NCBI RefSeq assembly: GCF_963678975.1
Contig: NC_089279.1
Coordinates: forward strand, 36,723,933-36,787,932
Source of the DNA: Dysidea avara
Taxonomy: Eukaryota; Porifera; Demospongiae; Dictyoceratida; Dysideidae
Reading direction: 5' to 3'
Length of the DNA stretch: 64,000 nucleotides
Below the pieces are notes generated by a model, which did no database searches, was not told the origin of the DNA, and was given only the letters and a program-made list of their open reading frames with translations. The translations under genes were made by a program, and so were the position numbers. Positions 21,540 to 35,100 of this stretch are shown here, piece after piece. Every line of letters starts with the position of its first letter. Positions within the stretch are counted from its first letter, which is position 1.

Positions 21540-21733
21540 GCGTGTGTACAGGTAAGCTTACTTCTCTCCAAATCATTTGTCAAGTAGCTATCGTATTGAC
21601 GTCTATATCCAGACAATTTTATTGTTATCATCGACATCGACTCGCAAACTGAACTACCACATCTTCCGTCCTTGTGTTTCAAACATTCTAATGGGAACAA
21701 ATTAACTCCATACATGGAAGTGATTTCCGCCAT
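21540..21733 (-). CDS. Possible first exon of an unrecognised gene divergent from the NLR gene
   Basis: On the minus strand an ATG near 21731-21733 opens MAEITSMYGVNLFPLECLKH and runs for about 60 codons to a GTAAGC donor-like site near 21559. The start lies about 150 bp from the NLR start codon on the other strand, so a shared promoter is possible. No downstream exon was recognised and the protein matches no family I know. It may be non-coding, or the broken head of a gene. Confidence 0.25.
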
Positions 21734-21879
21734 AGTGCGCTTGCGCGCGGCAACCGCAAACAATTTAGTTTGAGGGTGTGGCTGACTTCATTGCTCATCT
21801 TCTTCTTCGATCAGTTAGGATATAAACAACGTGATCAGGTAGTAGTGGTGTATTGTGTAGTTAGCTACCCCTACACAAC

Positions 21880-24658
21880 ATGACAAGTCAAAGTGAAGTA
21901 ATAGAACAGTTGAAGAAGAGTGTCACTGGTAAGGTGTTAGAAATAAAATAATATTTAACTGTTTGAATATACAGCTACCAGTACTCCACTACTGAAGGGC
22001 CTCCATAGTTTAATAACTCCACGATATGCAGCTCATTGGAGAGTTGTAGGAACACAACTGGGTCTACCCATCGGAACACTTGACATCATAGAACAAGACA
22101 ATGTGTATAGAAGTGTCCCCTGCTGTAATGATATGTGGAGCAAATGGCTTAAGATGGATCCCTCTGCTAGTTGGGAGAAGTTGTTTAAAGTTATTGAGTC
22201 ACCTGCAGTGTCCAGTGATCAAGCTCCTGATAAAGGTGACTAGCTATATTGTGTGTGTACAACATGTGTAGGTAAACAATTGTATTAACTAGCTATTGTG
22301 TTGTCTTCACTAACTATAGTGACCTCCAAACCTGACATGGACAAGTCAACGGTCACTGATCAAGGTAGAGTGGACACATTATTGTGTGGTCCATTTTATG
22401 TGTTGTTGATAGGAGTCTCCACATTGTCCGACAGGGTGAGACAACTTAATATACAAACACGGTTTGCTGTTGATGAAGATTCTTGGCCACCAAATCAACC
22501 CAAGGACTTTACACCAGTCCTTTTAGTTCATCATCAAGATCAACACACTTTTGAACAGGCAACTGCACTGCAATTGGCTGGATCCATCCAATCAGGTAGA
22601 CCTCATTACCCACAAGACAGCCATCAGTCACTGAGAGAAGCACTTGATAACAGTAAGACAACTAAACAACTAGTTGATATCTTAGCTCCACTACAAGAAA
22701 GCAAAAATGCGCAATTCATTTTAGTTGAGGGGTTGCCTGGTATTGGTAAATCTTTGTTATTACAAGAAATAACATACAAGTGGTCAACAGGAAAGTTGTT
22801 ACAAAAGTTTAAAATAGTTCTCCTCCTCCAGTTGCGTAGTCCAGCTGTGCAGCAGGTGTCACTTGTTGATGACCTTCTAAAGTTGTTCTGCAAAAGAGAC
22901 AGGAAAGCTACAGAAATTGCCACTGCATCTAGTGATTACCTCTTTAAGAATAATGGTAAAGACATTGTTCTCCTTTTTGACGGCTACGATGAGTTCCCAG
23001 TTAACCTACAGAAAGATAGTTTAGTTGCTGATATACTGAAACGTCAGGTGTTACCTCATTGCGGCTTGGTAGTGTCATCTCGTCCACATGCCTCGGTGAG
23101 ACTTCGACAACAAGCAACTATCAGAGTTGACATATTGGGCTTTGCTAAAGAGGAACGAAAGCTATACGTTGAACAGTCCCTGAAGGAACAGCCACATGCA
23201 GTCAAAGAGCTCACCGAATATCTTGAAGGTAATCTGACAATCAACGGCCTGTGTTTCATCCCCTTCAACATGGTCATCTTGATTTATCTGTACAAACAGG
23301 GAATTCCCCTTCCTAGCAATTCTACACAGCTTTACAATTACTTCATCTGTCTTACCATCTGTCGACATCTTGCCAAGTCTGGTCAACCTCTTGATAACAC
23401 CATCACTGACCTAGCCAAACTCCCCCAGCCCTATAATACAATAGTTCAGCAGTTATCAAAACTATCGCTCGAGGGTCTTAATAACAACAAGCTAACCTTT
23501 ACCTTGGAGGAGATGAGAGCAGCTTGTTCAGGCATCGAAGCTATCGAAGGAGCTCTGAACGGATACGGACTACTTCAGGCTGTCCAGCACTTCGGGCTCG
23601 CTGGGAAAACGATGACATTTAACTTTGTCCATTTTTCCATTCAGGAGTTCTTGTCCGCTTACCATATCACACAGCTTCCACCAGACGAAGAGCAGCGAGT
23701 GCTCGAAGCGAAGTTCTGGAGCGATATTCATTCCAACATGTTTGCAATGTACACCTCGCTTACCAAGGGACAGCGATCTGCTTTTAAACAATTTCTCTCT
23801 GGAGGGGACGACACGATCACCATCGCTGAAACATACTTGAAGGATCAACTGAAGTGTCTTCGACTATTTCGCTGCTTCTATGAGGCCAACGACGAAGCTT
23901 TTTACACTTCTATACAACAAGGAAAAACTTTCGATGATAAAGCAATCAATCTTGAGAAGACTAGCCTAACTGTTTATGATGTTGAGTGTGTTACGCTCTT
24001 CCTTACCTGCTCACCCCACAAGGAGTGGAAGAAGCTTGACTTGTCTTCCTGCCATATCCAGGATCATGGCTGTCGTGTCCTTCACCGTGATCTGATGTCA
24101 TCTGACGTCAGTATTAAAGAACTCAACTTGGGGTATAATGGCTTCACCAGATCTTCCTCTTCCTCCATTAATGATCTCACCATACACTGTAGAGTGGAAG
24201 AGTTGAATATTAGTGGTAACGACACCATCGGAGAGGACCCTGCTCTCTACAACATGTTGACCCATCCCTCCTCTAGGCTAGTGACACTGGACATGCATAG
24301 TACCAGCTTATCATCGCCATCAGCCATTACCCTATTCACTGCAATATCAAAGGGTAACAAACTGAAGGAGCTCTACATTGAAAACAATCTCATCACTGAT
24401 GAAGCTTGTGATGTCATTGCCACTACAATGAAGAACAATACATCACTAGTCTGGCTGTGGATGGGCAACAAGATCAGTGGAGAAGCTGCTCAACGTCTAG
24501 TACAAGCCCTCAACAATAACAAAACATTAAAAGGGCTACACCTACCCTTTGGTTACACTGAAGATGTTAGGAAGAGGATTAGATCACTACGAGAAGTAAT
24601 TAACAAGAACAGAGAAAGTAGAGGATGTCAAACAAAACTGACCATTATCTGTTTGTAG
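21880..24658 (+). CDS. DEATH-NACHT-LRR receptor (NLR family), about 882 aa
   Basis: Exons are 21880-21928, 21975-22235 and 22320-24658, GT-AG with matching phases. Exon 2 encodes a Death-fold domain (YAAHWRVVGTQLGLPIGTLD, then SASWEKLFKVIE), residues about 25-95. Exon 3 encodes a NACHT NTPase with Walker A GLPGIGKS (about 241-248) and Walker B IVLLFDGYDEFP (about 319-330). A winged-helix/superhelical region follows, then leucine-rich repeats from about residue 650 (WKKLDLSSCHIQDHGCRVL, KLKELYIENNLITDEAC). In known NLRs the LRRs sense ligand, NACHT oligomerises with ATP or dATP, and the Death domain recruits signalling partners in the cytosol. Sponges have large expansions of this architecture. 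The frame is complete and no breaks were seen. Which ligand or pathway it serves cannot be told. Confidence 0.9.
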
Positions 24659-25785
24659 CTACTTTTCTTTAGTTTTCACTTTGTACTATTTTATGACTGT
24701 AATGGCCGCAAGTGTCATTTTGTTCTGATTTTGATAAAAATTTTATTAATTAGTTTAAACTATGTCAATTGGTAACGTTGAGGGGTCCATCATGAAATGT
24801 TAAGATTTGACATTATTTGAGTATCGGACAAGAATTGGGACTTGTGGAAGAGATTAGTACGGAAATGAAATCTATCGGAATATTTACAGATTTACAATAT
24901 CTGTCGATTTACATACTATTTCTAGAAATCTGTCGGAATTTTAAGATTTACAATATTTAGGATTTCTTTAATTGAAATATATTTCTATAAATCTATTATA
25001 GTTTGCAAAATTTAATAAAAATCTGTTAATATTTACAACATTTTGGCTTTCTAGCAAAATTTATGTAATCCTCGTAATTGTTTCTAACAATAGTTGAACT
25101 GCGAAAGCTACAAATTACAATTCTAGTTGTGCTGGAGCCATTGTTCAATGTAAAGCCAAAGACAGTCAACACTTCATCCTTGAAAAGACTAGCTTCCCTC
25201 AATGACAACTACTCAGAGATGGGATAAAGATGTTTGGAATGGTTCAACTACACACACTGATCATTACAATGGCCTCCTACAGCTCTGTACACAGTTTTAG
25301 CCTCTTTCTATATAGCTACACAATGGCCATTATGAGCACTAATAAGTGAAGAGCTTCTTGTAGCTAACTCAATTGTTGTCTAAGTTAGTACGTAAAATAT
25401 TAGAAGCTACCAGTAAATTGATTTCAGCTATTTAACTATAGATATTGCTATAAGCCTCCAGTTAAGCTTTATCCCCATCTCTGTTAGTTTAGCTACTAGC
25501 TATACAGTTCACTCACTTGTTGTCCTTGCTCCACTTCACAATAAACAACAACAAGTCACAACATAACCTAACTACTAGACTACACTAGAAGCTACTACTC
25601 AACTACTATCACAACACTAGTAGCTAATGTTATACTCCTACTATGTCAACACTACAGCTAACAGTCAGGTAGATGACAAATATTACTAGTTCTTCACTAA
25701 TGTAGCAGCCAACAAGTCTAGCTCAGAATTTGAAGCAATTTTTCAACTTAGCTAAAACCTTCTCTAAACGTAAGCCATTAGCTAT
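24659..25785. other. No gene seen; AT-rich intergenic DNA downstream of the NLR gene
   Basis: AT-rich, with short reiterated phrases (AATCTGTCGGAAT and AGCTACTA-type words) but no exon or element ends that I can support. Confidence 0.5.
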
Positions 25786-26206
25786 TAAGAAGCCAACAAA
25801 GTTAGACTAAAGCTTTAAAAATAAAAGAAGCCAACAAAGCTACACTAAAGCTTTAAAAACAAAAGAAGCCAACAAAGCTAGACTAAAGCTTTAAAAACAA
25901 AAGAAGCCAACAAAGCTAAAGAAGCCAACAAAGCTAAAGAAGCCAACAAAGCTAGACTAAAGCTTTGAAAATATAAGAAGCCAACAAAGCTAGACTAAAA
26001 CTTTAATAATGAAAGAAGCCGACAAAGTTTTAAAAAAGAAGCCAACGAAGCTAGACTAAAGTTTAAAAATAAAAGAAGCTAACTGAAGCTTTACAATGAA
26101 AGAAGCCAACAAAGCTAAACCAAAGTTTTTTAAAAAGAAGCCAACGAAGCTAGACTAAAGCTTTAAAGTAGAAGAAGCCTACAGAGCTAGACTAAAGCTT
26201 TAAATT
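25786..26206. repeat. Minisatellite, about ten units of AAGAAGCCAACAAAGCTAGAC type
   Basis: Units of roughly 35-40 bp begin AGAAGCCAACAAAGCTAGA and continue CTAAAGCTTTAAAAA. Two short 18-bp partial units (AAGCCAACAAAGCTAAAG) sit near 25905-25945. Units diverge towards the right end. No long open frame runs through the array. Confidence 0.9.
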
Positions 26207-26748
26207 GTTTTACTAAAACTAGACTAGATATCCAACTTTTTCCAGCTAACCTAAACAGGAAATTCTGAGCCAGACTCTTTTCAGCTACACCTACGCAACT
26301 AATTGCACTAGTATTTAACTCACTACACTTAATACCAAACTACCTACACTCAGTACTGCTCTACGTACACTAGCTATTCTAGAGCTGCAACTTTTACAAA
26401 ATTTCCTAGCAACTGACAAACCAGCTGCCAGTTGACGGCGGTTACATTTACCGCTTTAAATTACCGCTACAGTGCATTTAATAGAATATTAATAGCTAAT
26501 AGTTACTATTCGCTACGTGAAAAGGTCATTTTGTTTCATTACGCTCGGGGTAGTTTCGGGTAGAGGGACAATAATGTAAACACTCTAATAGAACGTTCAC
26601 TATTGCCTCGGGCGTTAATGGCGCATTGTACCCGTTGCGGATTTAGTGGTTGCGCTCGAGTGGCCGGGCGCAGCTATCCGTTGGCGAGGCAGTTCCGGCA
26701 GTATGGCGGGTATCTACATGCGATTAGTTAATAATAGCTGTTAGCTAC

Positions 26749-27668
26749 AGTTTGCTGATGATACCTGCCTAATAATATTGTTCTCCTTCAGTTGGGGATC
26801 TCAGTGTTGCTTTTTTCAAGAGAAATTTTTTTCTGGGGTAGTGTTTTGTAATTTTCCACCAGATCAAGGAATATAACAGTGCCCCCAGTTGCAATTAGTG
26901 AAAAAAAACCTTGTCACGTCTCAGTACACAAAAATACTTAGGAGTAGCTAACATTTGACAGCACCACTTTGAATTTCTCCTCCCAGCCATGTGGCGAATG
27001 TCTGCATAAGAGTACGACTTATTATTTATACATCAATTAGCTATCATAGAAAGATTTTACCAACACAGATATTAAAGATGCTTGCAACTGTAGAGTCACT
27101 TATTTTCTCTCGGCTTAGCTATGCTCTATCAGTTTGGGTATCTGCATTGCATCAAGATTCACTGCGTATAGAATTACAAGGCTTCACTGACAATAAGCTG
27201 TTTGGATCAACATGTGGCATGACAAAGTCTGATCACATCTCTCATCCTCGGCAAGCTGTTGGTTGGCTCTCTCCTACAATGCTGGTTCAGCACTGCTCCA
27301 TGTGTGCTATGTTAGATCAGTACATTAGTAAGGAATTTCATTAGACCCAGTTTGCCAGATCAGTGTCCCCGATGCACACTTTGTCACCACTCTCCACAGC
27401 AGATTATCTTTTCTGTCTTTTCATCAAAGATATTTCTGTCTAAAGGCAACTTCCTGGTGTCCACATGATCTTTTTCAAAACTTGTCTTCTTCGAGTCTGT
27501 AATGATTAATAATAATGCATGGTGTTTTGCTTGTGTAGTTGTGTTGTACTATTATTGCTTCGTTTTTGTACTTGTATGTGTGTAACTGTGTGTATACTCT
27601 GGAATAGATGATTGGCCTTGGCAGAATTCCAGAGTTTAAACAAATAAATCAAATCAATTCAATCAATT
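26749..27668 (+). mobile_element. 5'-truncated, decayed LINE (reverse transcriptase C-terminal part)
   Basis: The sequence begins inside the reverse transcriptase palm at the FADD motif (FADDTCLIIL, 26751 onward). It continues through KYLGV near 26930 and a thumb/C-terminal region (ESLIFSRLSYALSVWVSAL, then VGWLSPTMLVQHCSMCAMLD) at about 27070-27330. Several frameshifts and stops break it. The 3' end is an untranslated tail ending in AAATCAAATCAATTCAATCA repeats near 27640-27668. Truncated 5' ends and simple-repeat tails are typical of non-LTR insertions. The copy is dead. The clade (Jockey/CR1-like) is uncertain. Confidence 0.8.
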
Positions 27669-29114
27669 AACTAGCAGCCTAACAAGTTAACTGGTAGCCA
27701 TTATTTCTCAAGTTATTTCTTGACTCAGCTATATCAAAAGACAAAACAGAGCTCTTGTTAAAAGAAACAATGGCTATAGGTAATTTCATTCCAAAGTTAT
27801 AATCCTTTTATCGGCTGCTAAATTGATGTTCTTTGTACTTGTGGTGTGCCGGGGCAGGTAATTAACAGAATTTCATGGGTCATAACTTTATTACTTGTTG
27901 ACTTCAAATAAAATCCAACTTGTTTGTTTTAATAAGCTCTAGTAGTTTTGTCAACATGGATAAGTAATGCCTCAAAGAGTTAAAGACAGATATGATCAAC
28001 AAAAAATGGCTCATCAAAGGGTTGAATCTGTGATGAAAACTATATCTAAAATATGTTATACTAACTATACTACATGGAAAGTTTTGTGGCTTGTATAACT
28101 AAGTGTTGAATCAACACTTAACCTCTTTGATGAAAAGAACATCATGTGGTAAATGTATGGATATAAATTAGGAAAACATTAGTGTAGAAGTTGTGGTAAC
28201 TTCTACAGTGGTGGATAGTGCCCCTTCACCACCACACCGCATCCCCCTGCACACAATCATACAAGATGGAGATACTCTATAACTCTAATTGAGAAATCAG
28301 TCAAATACTCTAATAGAACAGTCACCACATAAAACACTATTATTGATAATCCTCCAGCTACTGAGTATCTAGCATCAAACTAGCATCTGTAGTACTATCT
28401 CATCCATGGCTGGATACATTTATTCTGATAAGAATATCTTTTTGTAAAATTATTAGCTATTTAATGAAATGCACATGATCCATTCTTTAGGCTCATAATA
28501 TAACTAGCTAAACTATACTCACGACTGTCCTTCATCTCTATGCAACTCTTGATCATGTGATCCACTTGGAAAGCAGTAGCTAAAAAGATTTACTGAGATT
28601 TTTGAGTATAAAGCTGCTCTATATAATAAATCCAGTCCTAAAACATATGAAATAACTTCAGCTTCTGGGACACCCCCCACACCTACTACCTTGGTACACC
28701 CACTTTGCCAAACCCTGGATCACCTGATCTGTCCTATCAGATCACTTCTGGTGTACATAGTTCATGATGTAGTATACTAACACTACCATTATAATATTGA
28801 TGTAGCTAAAACTGGTGTTACTCAATATCTCAAGGGGTTTATGAAGCTTGATAACTCTAAGGCTAATACATTATCACATTGTGAACAAAGACAGCCCCAC
28901 CCACTAAAGCTATAAGTAACAATAGAGCACTCAAACAATACAAGATCATACCTTGTTATAGAGAAATACCAAACAATTAGAATACAATATACAAGATGGT
29001 AGATTGAACAATTACACTTATAAGGTTTACATTATATTGTGATAGTTAAAATTATAATATACTATAAAATGCTGTAATAGACAATATTAAAGTGATTGAT
29101 TGGATCACATGATG
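27669..29114. other. No gene seen; KCC 3' flank
   Basis: AT-rich DNA between the LINE tail and the KCC stop codon. It contains one copy of the dispersed motif ACTCTAATAGAACAGTCA at 28307-28324. The 3' untranslated region of KCC must lie at its right end. Confidence 0.5.
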
Positions 29115-32100
29115 TTACGAGTATATAGTAATGACCTCATTTCCACTCCCCCTAACCATCAGGACACGTTCCAATCCCTCCGTCAGTACATCAAGAAATT
29201 CCATATCTGATTGGCTATCGTCAAGGGATACATCGTGTTTACAAACATTACATAGTTGGCTAGGTAGGGACCAGATACACACAATAGCCGGGATTAGTAT
29301 TGTGTAACCTGTTCCATTGAATGTGTGGACCAGTTAACTAGTGGAGAATTATATGATTGTTGTTAGTGGATCTGTAATGATATAATTACTTGGACCCCGA
29401 TCCACTTTTTCTTGAAATATTTAGACCCCTCTGAAATATTTTATCCTTCCTCTAGAAGAGCTACCAGCATCATCCGCCGTGCCAGGGGTCCAAATATTTC
29501 AGTTAAAATAGTTGATCCTCACCCCCTGAAAACCAAGCTACAACCAACAGAAGACACTGACAATGAAATCTCCAAGGTTTGCTTGTATTATAGACAGTCC
29601 CCTCTTATACACTTATCAGTTGTGGGGAAATAAATATTTCACTTGAAATATTTTAAAATCCCTTTTCAATATAAACGCAGGATTTCATCCTGGTCAATTA
29701 TCATTTCTCTTATGGGCTGCCTCTATCAGTTTTCAGCACCAATCCATGTAATGTAATAATGCTATTGTGTAATTCCACCCACCTAACTACAGTACATGTT
29801 TTAAATGGTTGTCTCCTGTCACTTTAAGTCAGTAGACAAACAGTTACCATCACAATAAGGTGCTGTACACTGTATAGCGGGAAATTTCCAGAGGGTGTAA
29901 TTTTCGGATAATGGTCATTGTGAACTATTTCAGAAATAAATTTTCAGATAAACACCACAATCAGCATTTCACAGAAATACATGGAATCATGTTCTGGAAA
30001 GGAAGGTGAAGACTTGTGTTGTATCATCAGGTCATGGATTACGTGATGGACTCCGCCATTTGTGATGGACTTCGTGTAATGCCTAATAGTGGCACTAGTC
30101 CCATAAACAGCTGCTCTCTTTGCTATTTACGCCTTCTCTTTTCCTGTGTACACCCAATATTCACCATGTGGCTTCAAAGTTTCCTGCTTCTGCTGGCGTA
30201 TCTCCATCATGCTGGTGACAATTGGCAATACTGCCGCAACAGCAATTGCAAAACTAGGCATTTATTTAGCCAGCGGACCGCTGTCAACAGGTAAATAAGA
30301 AATACCAGTATCGCCACTCTGTTTACACATCTTGAAGTACTTGAGGAGAGCTATGACAACTCACGATTTTTACCTAAATGTAGACTACATATGAATAAAC
30401 AATTTCGGAAAACTTATTTTTGGAATTATTATAGTTTCCGAAATATCAGAAAATTACACCTTCTAAAAATTTCCCACTATATGACATTCTAACTATAAAT
30501 TACATTGCAAATTTTCATTTGTTCAAGGATATGCAGATCTACCAAACTTCTGAGCTAGTTACTGAAACACGTTAAGCAACAATTCCAATATCCATACTAA
30601 CAACATGCTATTGTCCAGATATTATTTCCCACTAGTGTCTGCCCACTGCGCCTTTCCTTTCCTTTTATCTTCAATCATGCTGGTTGTCATCTTCACTCAA
30701 CCGAGGTGTAATTATCCGTATCAACACTTTCCATATTTGCACACACCACAAAATTACTTAAAGCTCTCATGTTGCTGTGTAGACATGAGTCATTTCACAC
30801 AGATAATATTATACACTTTGTATATATTTCTACACTCCTTTATGTCTAATAGCACCAATGATTGAGCACCATGACACGCCCCTTAATGACCTATTGTGAT
30901 TGATCATATCGACCACACCCCCTACTGGTAACACAGTCATACAGAGTAGTGGCACTGAACAAATAATTGTCATGCTTCTTCACTCTTCTTGAAGGGCATC
31001 CCTTCGGCGGTGAGTAGCAAGGACTGGCTATGTTAACGTAGGACCCTATTGGGTTATATCACTTCTGTATCATCATTCCTACAATTATTGTTTAAGCTAA
31101 TATTTTTTTAAAAATTGTTCCTTTAAAAATGAAGTAGGGATCTATGCTTAAAAAGTAGTGAAACAAGAGATGAATGATGGTATTACAGCATAGCTCGGTG
31201 GGAAGTCCCTACTTTGGCATTGAACAATTGTTATAAGTTAATATGCCAAAGTAGGGACTTTCCCACCAAGCAATGCTGTAATACCATCTCTCATCTCTTG
31301 TTTCATTACTGATCCCTCCTTCATTTTAATTGTTTTTTTAAAAATACTAGTTCTTTTGTTGTAGCTCAGGTTGCTACAGTGTACCTTATGACTGTTCTAT
31401 TAGAATATCACACATGACTGTTGTATTAGAGTATCTCAAGTCGGTCAAGGGTGTGCAGCTAGCTAGACCAATAAGGCTTTAGATTATTAAGGGGTGTGGT
31501 CTCCATACTCTATCGCTATTAGTCCATCTAGATCTTTATTTGATGGGTGTGGTTGTGAACTTATCGTGAATGGAATTCCCATCATGAATGTGCAGATATC
31601 TAGCTAGTGTACCTCTTATAGTAGCGCCAGGACTGAAGCACTTCTGAAATCCAGCTCTGAAATAATTCTGTGCCATCTAAATATGCTGCTGAAAGAAAGT
31701 GTTAATACGGAAAATTAACACCTCCTCCTATGCTGGGTGAAAAGACAAGCAGCCTGGCCTACACTCGTTGAAATCCAAAAGGCACATCCCATTGGTGGGT
31801 TTGTTATTGTAGTGCAAAATGGTGGCCACGCGCTGCTTCGTTTGAGCTTTAGCCTCGTAACTGTGGTCAGGCAGGCAGTCAGGCAGTGAGACTAAAGTTT
31901 GAGTTTTTGGCAATTTTTAAAAATTCTATATCTGGTCACTTGTGATTTGTTATATTTAATGCTATATTATATGGACTAGTACTATAAAGGTCATTTTCGT
32001 TATGTAAGATGTCTCTAGGATGAGGCAGAATTTTGGGTGGCGCGCAATATTTTTGGGGTGATCTCTACTTAAACGTACTGTTAGATAACTTTTATTGCTT

Positions 32101-35100
32101 TGATATCTTAAAACACATTTAGACCTCTGAAATCAGGAAACCTCCTAATAAAGATACCTAGCTAATAAGAACACCTCTTAATAAGGACACTTCGCATGGC
32201 CCAGAATACACTCTAATCAAAACCTTTCAACAGTATTACACATTCTAATGGTTTTCAAGGATACAGTTCTCCTCATATTCAAGGTACCTCGGTGGTCCTG
32301 GCAGGTTGAGTAGTACAAGACGAGCATCATGTGATCTGCTAACAATAAGGTCATTTAGTTTGACCGATGTGTTCATACGACGAATGTTCTCTTCATGTCT
32401 GAAAGAAATTCAAAGAATCACATGATCACTATGATCACATGATACTCACATGCTAAGTTGGGAGGTGGGGCTGGAGGGTAGAGTTTCTATGGTAACATCA
32501 TTAGCTGCTGTTGACGATGAAGCAGCATATATGGGAGATGATGCTTTCGCAGGTTCCAATAAGGGAACTCGAACAGTTTGTTCGTCGTCGTCGTCTTCAC
32601 TGTCGGATTGAGGGGGTACGGTTGTTTGTTGTGGGTGTGGCTCATCCTGTACACCCTCATCACCAGACACATACAAACGATGCTTCTTATTACGGTACAC
32701 CCTGAGGTCAGTTAGCCACTTGTTCCTCTCCTCCATAAAATGTGTCCTCTCAAATGTGTACCCTGATATGTCACAGTCCGGCTGGATAGAGGGGAATACC
32801 CTATGTGATAACCCTACCCAGCTACTGTATACTTAGTGGATCATGGTAACTATTTAATGTTCTTATTACAGCTACACAGAAATAGTTCTACTGTATGGAG
32901 TAGAAATTGATGAACATTCACTTCTCTGGATTAGACAAAAAAACAACTATGGAAAATAGAATACTTCAAGAAATTTGAAAAATTTGTAAGTTTAGTGAGG
33001 CTTTAGACAAATAAGTTATATTGTCATAATTTAGTGACACAAAATCAACTATTAGCAATAATCAAGTCCCTTGAACAAGCTCTGTGTATACAATGATGTG
33101 GTCACCTCACCATTTCAATGACGTGCACCTCAGCATCAATCCTCAACTGGTATACAAACATTTTGAGGTCTTTCTTCATCTGTACACTATTATCTTCCAT
33201 CTCTGTGTGTGTCAGTTAAGTGTCATAGCAACCAGTTAGTGTTCTTGTTAGTAGTAGTGTCCTCACTTGGTAACAAGATAGTAAAGGAAGGTGTTGTAAC
33301 TAACTTAGGGAGTGGTCTAGTACATCACTACTATACCAACTAACACTTTTCACTGCTAACATTTTCACTGTTATATAAGACTACACTGGAACCTGTTAAT
33401 GTGGACACTTGAGGACACCTTTCATAATCGTTGAGGTCGCAAACTATCCCTTCATTAGTCCACCTAAACTTAATTATTAGTTCCTCATCCCCACCTACAC
33501 CATCGTTGTTCTTACCTCATCAAGGAGTTTTGGTACCACTAGTGGCTGAGTGCAGTCATCCAGCACCTTCTAAAGTTAGTACTAGCTGGAGCAGTCTAAG
33601 AAAATTGTATTCTGAGTCATTTTAGCTAGCTAATAGTAAGGAACACAAAGAGTAGGTGTGGCCCAAGAAATAATATCACCCAAAAAACAGCCTCAATTTC
33701 CTCTAATGACGATGAGGCAGTCCTGACGATGATGAGGCAGTATTGGTTAGGTAAAGCTAAGCCCAAACAAGCTTTCAGATCGACTCGAAACGCTTTCAAC
33801 AAGTTGCTATGGAATTTTTTTAAAAATCTATTTAACGGAATTTTCTAGTGACTGACTGACTGACTGAGTAATTGACCGATGCCTTCAGACAAGCATAATT
33901 TGATAACAGCTAAGGCTACGGGCTTGATTTTTTCACTGTTCCACATCGCTTTGGCCAGACAGGTGCCTTTTGGCATACCGCAGTATATACGATGCATTCT
34001 TCATGGACTTACCAGTGTCCTCCTTTGTGTCTCATTCATCTTTGCTGACAGCGAAAAGTGTCGATTAGGTGATAGCACGTGATGGCTTCCCTTTGTAACG
34101 GAAATGGTCCGTATTTGTCATAGTAGCTATTTGATAGCAGAGGTGCTTTTCAAACAGTTCTTGATTTGTACTGCTGTGTAACGGGTTGAACATAGCTCAC
34201 AACGAAGCGTAATGGATACTTCACTTTTCAGACGATAATTGAACATTTAATCCCACCTTCAGTCTATACCTATGAAGAATATGGCACCACAAGAACACTT
34301 ATTAGAAGCACCTCTCCAGTCACTACAAAAATACAGACAATTTCCATCACAAACACAAGGAAGCCATTGGCATGAGCTACTGCTAATTGACACCTTGCAC
34401 TGTCAGCAAAGATAAATGAGACACAAAGTAGGACAAAGGTAAGTCCACGATACACGTCGTGTATGTACTGCGGTATGGCACATGAAGCAACGTCTAACAG
34501 TGAAAAATCAAGCCTGTAGCCTTTGCCATTATCAAGTTACGCTTGTCTGAAGACATCTGGCAGTTAGTAAGTCAGCAGAAAATTGCACACAATATATTTC
34601 ACAGCAACTCATTGGTAGCATTTAGGGTTGCACTGAAGGTACATTTGGGCTTGGTTATACCTAACCAATACTGCCAAGGCACCATGGATGTATTGTGAGG
34701 TAGCTGGTTTGTGGTTAATCCTTAATACAATAGTGCAATAAACAATTATTAATTTAAAAATGAAGTAGGGTTCCAGCAATAAAAAGCAGTGAAACAAGAG
34801 ATGATGGTAGCTATCAGGAAGTATCCATAGCTACTTAGCATCGTAGCAATGTGGGAAAATCCCTACCTTGGCACTACTCCTACAAGTAGACCACATTACT
34901 ACAATGCCAAGTAGCTAGGGATTAGCTCCATCATCTCTTGTTTCACTGCTGGAACCCTATTTCATTTTTAAATTTGCACTAGTTTGTTAACTTTTTGCTA
35001 AGAGCATAGCTATGAAATACGTGTGTGGCTGTGACTGCTGTATTAGAGTATCTCACCACTCAGTTACACAGTGGATCATACTAATCCATATGGTACAATG

